Source: Gloeopeniophorella convolvens
Taxonomy: Eukaryota > Basidiomycota > Agaricomycetes > Russulales
Length of the DNA: 64,000 bases
NCBI GenBank assembly: GCA_022496205.1
Contig: WTXD01000010.1
Span: 576,556-640,555 of the forward strand
Direction of reading: 5' to 3'
Program-made: the position numbers and the translations under genes
Notes under the pieces: generated by a model
What the model saw: the letters and a program-made list of their open reading frames with translations, nothing else
Databases searched by the model: none
What the model was told of the DNA's origin: nothing
In this document: positions 56,572 through 64,000 of the stretch, piece by piece
How the letters are laid out: the number at the start of each line of letters is the position of its first letter
Position numbering within the stretch: the stretch's first letter is position 1

Positions 56572-58933
56572 GTGGTGCTGGTGGTGCTGGTGCTGGTGGC
56601 TGAGCAGGAGGTGGAGGCGGTGCAGAAGAGGGTGGTGCGGTGGGAGGATTAGGAAGTGATGGGATAGGCGTAGGAAGAACGACGGAAGTAGGGCGGAACT
56701 TGACATCATGCTCGACTGAGATTTTGCGTGTGTCAGCCCAATAAATGCGGTGTGCATGCGTACTCTGCTGGTCAAAACCGACCCAGCGGGCTGCGTCGGT
56801 ACGCGCGCCGAGCTTGCTGTTGGAAGCGTTGTGGACCCAGACACGCTGGCCCCACTCAGGAAGTGTGGTGATGTTAAGTTTGGTGCCGTACAAAACTTTG
56901 GCAGGGGCCTTGTCGCCAAGCACGCGCATCGGCGTGTGATTCTTCAGCCAGACGGCATGGTGAATGGCCTCGCCCCAGAGAGAAGGGGGCAGGCTGCTAT
57001 GATGGAGGATAGCGCGAACGCGCTCGAGGAGTCGGCAGTTAAGTGACTCTGCAACGCCGTTATGCTGAGGGGTGTCATGCGTGGTAAGCCGACGCTCGGT
57101 GCCCTCGGAGTTCAAGAATGCTGAGAACTCATCGCTCAGATACTCTCCTCCTCTGTCGGTGTGGAGGATCTTGATCCGCGCAGAGTGCTGAGTCTTCAGC
57201 CATGCGGAAAACATCTTGTAAGCATTAAAGGTTTCATCTTTGGTGCGGAGGAGGAAGATGCGCGTGAAGCGTGAGAAGTCGTCGGTGAAAGTGACATAGT
57301 ACTTGGCGTGGCCGAGGGATTCGACCGGCACCTGGCCCCACAGGTCGGAGTGAATCTCGTCGCCGAGATGAGCTACGCGAGGGGAAGCACGCTCCTTGCG
57401 AATCTCCTTGCGCGTGGGCTTTGCGAACTTGCAAGAGTCACAATCGATCGAGATCTCTGGGTTGTTAATGAGATCGAGCCCCTCGATTGAGGAGGATTTG
57501 ATAAGAGATCGGATGGCAGCGGGGGTGATATGCCCGAGCCGGCGGTGGAGTTCAATGAAATGAAGTGGTTCCGTCCGAGCTACGCTCACGACGTCACCAT
57601 GATCGACTTTGTACAGCCCGTTCGGCGCAGCCGGAATGCGTCCGATAATGCGGCCTGACTTATTCTGGATGGTGCAAGCATCGTCGGCAAACTCGACTCG
57701 ATGGCCGGCCTTGGCGATGCGACTGATGGAGACGATGGTAAGTCCCATCTCGGGTGCATACAACGTATCTCGCAGCATGACTTCAGTGGAACTTGTGCCG
57801 TTTGGCACCTTGATGCGAAGATCGCCGACACCAGTGGCGTGGAAGGTGCGGTTGTCAGCGGCGATGATGGGATGAGGAGGAATAGAGTGGAAGGAAGTGA
57901 AATGATGGAGGAATGGGGACATATGGCGTGACGTGCCAGAGTCGTAGAGTTCCGATTCAATGGTGGGTGTGCGGGAAACTTCCGTGCTGGGCTGACTGAC
58001 AGACTCTTCATCAATCGCAGCCCACGCTTCGACGTACTCGTCGTTGGGCATAATCAAAGCTTGATTTGCCTCTTGTCTCTGCCTCGGTGCGTTCTGCGGT
58101 CTAGGCCCTTGCCCTTCTCTGCCGCCGCCCTTGGCCCAGCACTCTGACTTGTAGTGCCCCTTCCTCTTGCAGTTGTAGCACTCAATAGTGCGCTTGTCCT
58201 TGCATTGGCGACGCCCGTCCACAGCCGCAAATGCCTCATCCTTAACTTCGGATTTCGGCTGCGGCGCGTTCAAGGTGCGTCGGTCATATTCGTCTGTGAT
58301 TAACGCGACAACGTCGGAAATGGTGATAGCTTGTGCGCTCATTCGTGTGTTCGTGTTGATACTCGTGGTGACATGCTCGTATCCATTGGTGAGAGACCCG
58401 AGGAGAATGTCGATATAATCATCGTTGGAAATGATGGTGCCTCCGGCAGCGAGTTCTTCCCGGAGGTTGGACAAGTACGTGAAGTGAGTGCGTACATTGT
58501 CGTTTGCGCCGCAGCGCGTGTTCTGAAGCCTCCTTTCCAGATCCACCCTAACCATCCTCGACCTTCCCTCAAACTGCGCTCGCGATAGCGCCCAGACTGA
58601 GCTTGCGGTTGTGCCGACTTTGATCTCGTTGAAGATGGAATCGGGCACGGACGCCGCAATGTACTGGCGAACCATGCCCTCGCCAACGGCCCAACAAATG
58701 TCGGGATCTTGGCCGCCGACTACACCAGCAGCAACGAACGCTGCCGGCGCGGTGGTGTTGGTGAGATGATCTTGCAGCGACCGGGACACGAGGGCCCACT
58801 GGAATCGATCTCGGTACGTGACCCAGTTGCTCCCATCGGCGGTGAGCCTCGGGACGCTGACTTGGAGTTCGTCGCTCATGGTGATGGAGGTAAGTGATGC
58901 GTTCGGGGATGTGACTTCGTACTAATATTTCAA

Positions 58934-58951
58934 CACTCAGGGCCCATAACC
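58934..58951 (-). other. Copia primer-binding site, half-tRNA-iMet type
   Basis: Directly after the 5' LTR (minus strand) comes GGTTATGGGCCCTGAG. GGTTATGGGCCC is complementary to the anticodon stem-loop of eukaryotic initiator tRNA-Met (GGGCCCATAACC) rather than to a tRNA 3' end. Priming by an internal tRNA fragment is known for Drosophila copia and yeast Ty5. Confidence 0.85.
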
Positions 58952-59409
58952 TGGTGCGATGACGTGGATTCGATAACGAGGTGGCGCAGCTGCGTGAAGC
59001 GAGACGAAGTTGAGCGAGGATAGAGGTGAGCGAGTGAAGCGAGCGCGAGAGGAAAAATGAGGCACGCGAAGGTCGTTCGAGAACAACAGGATGAAATTAC
59101 AAGCTGCGCAAGCTACAAGGTTTTATACATTAGTTACATAGGAGTCAATGGCCGTGTTTGTAAAGTAAGGAGAAGATACATTAGGAATGAGAACTTAGGA
59201 GACAAAACCTTGTGCGCGTGCGCAAGAATCGCACCGCGCGCGGAACTAATTAGTATGGAACATAGACGGAACTTGAAGGCAACTATGGTTCGATTCTTGA
59301 GGCGTTAGGGGAACAGGAAAGCGGGTCGCGGAACGAAATGGTGAGGGACGGCGGGCGAGCGGGAGATGGAGCGAGGTGTGCTGGCAGAGCGCGACTTGCA
59401 ATTACAACA
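58952..59409 (-). repeat. Copia 5' LTR
   Basis: 458 bp, continuous. On the minus strand it begins TGTTGTAATTGC and ends GCACCA, directly followed by the primer-binding site. The TATA-like box on the minus strand lies near 59,120. Confidence 0.95.
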
Positions 59410-59414
59410 CTTCG

Positions 59415-60269
59415 CGCACATCCCCACAGGCTCATTATCCCCCACGCGCGACGACGCCCTGGGACCCGGCTCATATACTGCACATTGGCTCGACGTAGAC
59501 ACAACTTTTTACAAAATACGAGTCCATAGTGAAAACAGCCTTATTGGGTGCTGTGCACGCGATTTGGGGAGTTGTCATGAACACTAGGGCCTCAAGGAGG
59601 TCGAACTGCTCAGAACACTAGAGCGAATCCAGCCCTACCAGTAAATACCCTACGCGTCGCTCACAATGCGACGCATACCACTCACATTGCGACTACAAGT
59701 CGAAATGCATCACGTAACCCTTCACCCCCATTCCTCGCCCTACTCCCTAATGGCCAATTAACCCTGAAATACCCCAAGATCCCGGACTAGGGATCTCTCA
59801 GAATGGCCATATTACTTGTCCCAAAGTAACCAGAACCTTGATCAAGGTGAAACACTTCATGCATCCTCTTTGGGACTCTGATCATCAAGAACTCCATGGG
59901 GCCTCAAGCCCCACTCTGCGATGGAATCTAAGAAGTGTATCAGAGAGGAGAGGTTATGGGGAATCCCCTCTGGAATCCCCATCAGTAATTAGACCAGATT
60001 CGTCTGGGGGGTCTCCAGTAGTATATAAGACCCCCATGTATCACCCAGTGGTCCTCAGACTGTCCATCTGTGGCACTCTCATCTGTACCTAGCACTGCAA
60101 TAGCACTGTTAGTGTGTTCCCACTCTGCTCCTGCACATCGCAGCTCATCTTCTGTCTTCCCCCTTGTAACGCTCTCCAAAACCCCTCTGCTATCCTCTCT
60201 GCGCGCACCCCGCGAGTGAGTCCTGACATTTGGACAGTCTCTTACACCCTCTGATCAGCTGCGACCCCA
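59415..60269. other. Region 5' of the proline-rich ORF; possible promoter and spliced leader
   Basis: A TATA-like AGTATATAAGACCC lies at 60,020-60,033. GCGAGTGAGTCCTGAC to CCCCAG at about 60,207-60,270 has a good donor (GTGAGT), branch-like CTGAC and acceptor just before the proline-rich frame. Ends TGTCATGAAC (about 59,573) and GAGTCCTGACA (about 60,229) could also be read as a degenerate LTR, but no second copy is present to prove it. Confidence 0.4.
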
Positions 60270-60871
60270 GTGTCTTACTCTTACTCTGGAATCACTGCAC
60301 CCCGGACTGCGCTCCTCTCGGACCGTACTCAACCTCAGGCACTGATTCGCCCCTCATCCTATCTTGACCTTGACGCTCCTACCTCTGGACCGTCCAACCC
60401 CCTTGACTACGGCACTCCCACTCGTGGACTGTCTCCTGAACTCCAGTACCCTCCTCTCATCTCCACTCCTCGTCCTCCGCCTACGCCTCGTTCTCCATCA
60501 TATCATCCGCGCTCCCCATCTCCAATCGACGTCGAACCAGGACAAATCCTCGACGTTCTCACAGTACCACCTCGCTCTCCCTCTCCTCATCACTCAGCCT
60601 TCGACTTCTTAGTCCGCCTCAGAGCTCAACAGGTGCAAGAACGTTTCACAGAAATAGTACGCACTTCAGCCATCCCTCAGTCTCCCACTCCTGGCCCCTC
60701 TCGTACTGGTGAACAAGCTCCCAGCCCCTTGGTCGAGCCTACTCCAACCTCCCCTGTTGTATCCACTCCCCAGCCTCGCCTGTCGCGTTTCTCGCCTCTT
60801 TACTCCCCTTCGCATCTCTCTGTCCCTGCCTTTTCTCCTCATCCTGCATTGCCGACGCATACTCCTACGCT

Positions 60872-60902
60872 CAGTCCTGCTCCTGCTCCTGCTCCTGCTC
60901 CT
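60872..60902. repeat. (TCCTGC)n hexamer tract
   Basis: Four to five tandem TCCTGC units inside the proline-rich frame, translating to alternating Pro-Ala. Confidence 0.8.
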
Positions 60903-61704
60903 CATCTTATATCAACTCCCATACCCTCGCGAGCAGCGACGGTATCCCCTTTAATCTTCACACCCAATCCAGCACCTGCTCCCGCCCTTGAAATCTTAGT
61001 CGACGTCGCAGTTGAGCAAATCCCAGACCACGCACCTCCTCCATACCAAGCTCCACCTCGTCGCTCTCCCTCCATCTCTGAGTTCAGTGAGGACCTCACT
61101 GACTACGCCGAGAACCACTTCGTCCTCCCTCGCCGTGCACCATCCCCTGACTGCACTCACACCAATCACTACTACCACGAGCGCATTGCCCAAGTTCTAC
61201 ACGGCTATCCAGCAGCAATCGGCAACCACCACCAGCCCTTCCACGTCCCTCGTATCAGCAGCGCCCTCTATTACCTCACCCACTTCGAGGAGTTCCTCCC
61301 TGAAGTCCGTCCCTTCAGGTCGATCATCCTCCCTAAGCACTACATCACCATCCCTTCCACGCGCGTGAACGGAGACGGTCCACCATACACACCACAGTAC
61401 ATCTGCACCGTCACCGCTTACACTCCCCCTTGTCAAGAACTCCCCCTTGGTGCCATCCGTTACGACTTCACCTACCACCTCATCCACACCTTCAAAAACC
61501 TCGCGTTCGGCACCCAACGACTCTACGAAGGAGCAAGAATTCCCCTTCGTCATATTGACTTCCTCGACGGCCGCGTCCTCACCACTGAAGGCAACCTCCA
61601 CTTCAACCATGGTCGCCTCATCCGCATTGACAACCGGTACTCCGTCGTGAACGACGCCTGCAGCCTTTACCCCCATCTCAAACTCTTCACTGCCTACGCT
61701 CGCG

Positions 61705-62240
61705 TTCCCTGTTGAGACGGACAGGACTCAGGACAGGAAGGATGTCTCTGATTAGATTAGATAAGGGACTCGGTGATCTGCGAGCTATCTGATCTACAAT
61801 GTATATGACATCATTATGTTCTAGCCCCTAAGGCTGTACCTACTCTCGTTCCTGTTCTAGATTCTTCTGGGCTCTTCCATGACCCACATGCAGTTCCGGG
61901 TTGACCCACCTGCAGTTCCGGTCGACCCACTTTAGTTCCGCTTTCACATGGGTCTCTGGTTATCACATGTTGCTGTTGTTTATCACATGCAAACCACACT
62001 CCTTTTGTGTATATAAAGGACGCTGTTTTCGCCCTTGTAGCCTCAGTCTGTTGACTTCACTGACTGAGGCAAGTACTTTACTTCCGGAACTTCCGGACTT
62101 GCGCTTACCTAGTTACTTTAGCTTTGCTCTTGCTTGCCTAGGTATTGCGCCAATGACATTAAGTCTGTTGACTTCACTGACTGAGCTTTGCTCTTGCTTG
62201 CCTAGTTGGCACCCTGTTTCTGCTGCGCTTCAACATTCCC
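61705..62240 (+). mobile_element. Solo LTR (family A relative), 526 bp
   Basis: The element is 61,710-62,235, flanked by TTCCC at 61,705-61,709 and 62,236-62,240. It shares the ends TGTTGAGACGGACAG and GCTGCGCTTCAACA and the CTCTGATTAGATTAGAT block with the solo LTRs in the Copia element, but the middle is diverged. TATA box TGTATATAAAGGAC near 62,016. It also has the internal duplication (CTGTTGACTTCACTGACTGAG twice). Confidence 0.92.
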
Positions 62241-62332
62241 AACAACATCAAGCAGATAGGCGACGATCCCTTCCTCGTTATCGACTCCAACCTCCTCACC
62301 ATCGTCCATATTCCAGTAGAAGAGTTCCTGTA

Positions 62333-64000
62333 AAACCAAAGTAAAATCAGTCGACTACCCTGTACCAGTAGTAGTATCTGCCCAATCGCTTTCTAGAGTG
62401 CGTAGCACCTCTGTGGGAGATACTATTGACTCAGACTCGACTCAGTGGAAGCACCACCCCAAGTATTGCTTGAAGGACTCCACCTTATTCCTTACAACGA
62501 CGACAATCGCCTAACCTTTGACCAAGCCTATCGACGCTTCTTCGACAAATATTATCAAGTCCTTCATCGTATTATCCAACTCCAGTTCTACGACCCTCGT
62601 GCTCGTATCCACGACTTCTCCACCGACACTCTAGTTCGCTCTGACTCTTGGCTTACCCCAGTCCTAACAAGACTTTGACGATCTCTCCCATTTGGACAAC
62701 TCTTTGACAACGATCTACACCTCAGTCATTGGTTCAACGCTGAAAGGAACATTGTCCAAAGTGCTGTGGAAGAACAGCACCTCTTTTGGTTCCTTCAACG
62801 ACCTAGCGGTGTACGCTGGGAACCCATCCAAACCACCAACCTCTGGCTCGAACTCGAGCTCTTCTGGTGGAACATCGTCTAAGTCCACAAAGAACATCTC
62901 ATCGAGAAAATCCTTACCGGCCATCAAATCTACTATCTTGAACGCTTCATCACTACTCCGTACCAGACTCGTCTCTACTTCGCTCAACTTGTCCTACTTC
63001 AAGAAAACCCTCTAGTACCTCTCTACTCTATCCGCTCCGGCCCCTTCTGCAACTATACCTTGCATCTGCAAGATGCACACTGGATCATAAGTAATCCTCT
63101 CGATCTCGACCTTGTCCAATCAAGCAATGATTTCCTATATCCTGTACCACGACGACCTCCTCTTATTCCTCCAGCAACCCCTGAATCAGACACCGGAGAA
63201 AATAGTTGGAACAACGCCCCAAGCATCGTCAGCAACTTCAGCCTCGACGAAGAACAAGAAGCAACAGACAACGACGTCCCCAGCATCCACACTATCAGCG
63301 ACCTCGACCTATAAGACACCAGTGACCTTACCGACACCCAGTATTTAGAGATCTAGTCAGATCCTCCTGTACCCTGTATTTTAGACTATCAGAGTCTTTC
63401 TGTCGCAATCCTGGCATCCAGACCTAATCGTCGACGGTCTCCCAGACACCGTCCTCCAACACCACTACCGCAAGTAGCGTTACCACCAGTACAACGTACG
63501 CCAACCCCTGAAGATCCAAGAAACCTCAGCAGAACCCGACTCATCGACATCCAACGTGATAACGTTGCGCACCACCCAGAAATCATCTACATCGGCCAAA
63601 CCTTGCCTACCCGAAACTACCTTGGTTTTCACAACTTCCGACGCTGGTGCAGAGAAGAATACAATCGTCGCCAACTCCGTATCATCAGTTTCCCCCACGA
63701 TCTCCACGAACTCGCCAACTTTACTAGCGATCCTCTGCACTTTGAAGGCTATCTGTGGAAGCGATCTACAAGAATCTTTCGCGACCACATCGAAGAAGAC
63801 TATGCCCGCATGAATGCCATACCATTGATCGACGTCGTCCTATCCTTAACCACGCTTTCACCATCACATATCATCACAACGTCAACACCTACACTGTGCA
63901 AGTTGTAGGACTCCCTATCATCTGAATCACTCTTTATGAGTACCGAATTCCAAAGATACATCAAAGAGAACAATTGGAACGACCCTAGCCCAGAAGAATC
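62333..64000 (+). pseudogene. Decayed ORFs of the same repetitive region
   Basis: Coding-like sequence continues in several frames: HLIPYNDDNRLTFDQAYRRF (62,480), then, after a shift, FGQLFDNDLHLSHWFNAERN and LWLELELFWWNIV with a stop at about 62,883. The same frame continues HKEHLIEKILTGHQIYYLER to about 63,314. After another gap, TRNYLGFHNFRRWCREEYN runs from 63,603 to 63,908. Stops and shifts break it at least three times. Family unknown; probably relics of a multicopy gene or retroelement. The window ends inside it. Confidence 0.45.

Larger units (their letters stand above)
53835..58879 (-). pseudogene. Copia gag-pol polyprotein gene, interrupted twice
   Basis: Read from ATG 58,879 to a TGA at 53,835 that abuts the polypurine tract. 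Seen in order: gag with a CCHC knuckle (CYNCKRKGHYKSEC), protease DSG (YDSGTSRHMS), integrase zinc part (HRRLGH...CDSC) and catalytic core, reverse transcriptase (KARLVARGFTQ; YGLKQAGRKWYDAL), and RNase H (LSTAEAEYVA). One solo LTR splits it between integrase and reverse transcriptase, and another cuts inside the reverse transcriptase VDD catalytic motif. Total length minus the inserts and one duplication each is 4,182 nt, exactly 1,394 codons. So apart from these two insertions I see no frame break. Confidence 0.9.
52909..59409 (-). mobile_element. Ty1/Copia LTR retrotransposon with three nested solo LTRs
   Basis: Complete element on the minus strand, 6,501 bp, flanked by 5-bp duplications CTTCG (52,904-52,908 and 59,410-59,414). 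The LTRs, 458 bp each once nested DNA is removed, run from TGTTGTAATTGC to GCACCA. Three solo LTRs with their own target duplications lie inside: 53,360-53,815, 54,789-55,156 and 56,082-56,566. Subtracting them and one duplication each leaves 5,177 bp, a usual Copia length. Gene order gag-PR-INT-RT-RH identifies Ty1/Copia. It is now disrupted and not autonomous. Confidence 0.95.
60271..62332 (+). pseudogene. Proline/serine-rich repetitive ORF interrupted by a solo LTR
   Basis: I do not recognise this family. The frame is open from about 60,270 to the LTR at 61,710, with no ATG in the whole 480 codons, so the coding start must lie in an upstream exon or be lost. The first 270 codons are Pro/Ser/Thr-rich, with (PA)n from a (TCCTGC)n tract. 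The rest looks globular (HPEFVLP-like acidic/His stretches, YHERIAQVLHGYP, LYYLTHFEEFLPEVRPFRSI, YEGARIPLRHIDFLDGRVLT). Skipping the LTR and one TTCCC, the frame continues NNIKQIGDDPFLVIDS to a stop at about 62,332. Neighbouring decayed frames to the right suggest a repeated gene or gag-like family. Confidence 0.5.

Noticed and set aside
59573..60229. Possible 5' LTR (TGTCA...TGACA) before the proline-rich ORF
   Set aside because: No second LTR copy, no convincing primer site, and the supposed end overlaps a good splice donor. Left as a possibility only.

Overview
The window comes from a filamentous basidiomycete, most likely an Agaricomycete (possibly Polyporales; order-level placement is inference). 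Genes are broken by many short (about 45-70 nt) GT-AG introns. The window holds DUF6534-type membrane and C2-NACHT-WD40 genes, a PPS1-type phosphatase, an expanded F-box family, Ty1/Copia and solo LTRs, and an intron-bearing nuclear tRNA. Nothing in it looks bacterial or organellar.

Layout. 1-3.1 kb is gene-poor and holds a relic related to a hAT-like element found at 18.3 kb. 3.14-5.19 kb is an intact ten-exon cytochrome P450. 5.7-7.0 kb is F-box gene F1, and 8.4-9.9 kb is a UbiA-type prenyltransferase. 10.96-23.3 kb is a tandem segmental duplication. Each unit carries two F-box genes (F2+F3, then F4+F5) and the 3' part of a conserved hypothetical gene whose only complete copy ends the array (22.35-24.71 kb). 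Two 479-bp CACTG-ended MITEs and one 1,482-bp hAT-like element landed in this duplication. One MITE splits F5 inside its coding sequence. A tRNA-Lys(CTT) with a 27-nt intron lies at 25.5 kb, followed by 4 kb with no recognisable gene.

29.8-34.4 kb is housekeeping: a PPS1-like dual-specificity phosphatase and a PLP-homeostasis (YggS/PLPBP) protein. 35.4-40 kb is a decayed NLR-like gene (C2-NACHT-nine WD40 repeats). A DUF6534 membrane protein (41.8-43.5), F-box F6 (44.7-46.0, an inverted duplicate of F1 with its flanks) and an O-methyltransferase (46.9-48.6) follow.

49.5-64 kb is accessory and transposon-rich. It contains a 6.5-kb Ty1/Copia element (52,909-59,409) with 5-bp target duplications, matching LTRs and a half-tRNA-iMet primer site. 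Three solo LTRs have inserted into it, each with its own 5-bp target duplication. Subtracting them leaves a 5,177-bp element with one 1,393-codon reading frame. A fourth solo LTR interrupts a proline-rich repetitive ORF at 60.3-62.3 kb.

How it fits together. P450, UbiA prenyltransferase and O-methyltransferase are typical specialised-metabolism enzymes, but they are spread over 45 kb and a pathway is not shown. The clearest story is genome dynamics: duplication of F-box genes, decay of an NLR, and layered transposon insertions whose order can be read from target duplications and empty sites. The two Copia LTRs differ at 18 positions, all of them CpG transitions, which points to cytosine methylation of repeats.
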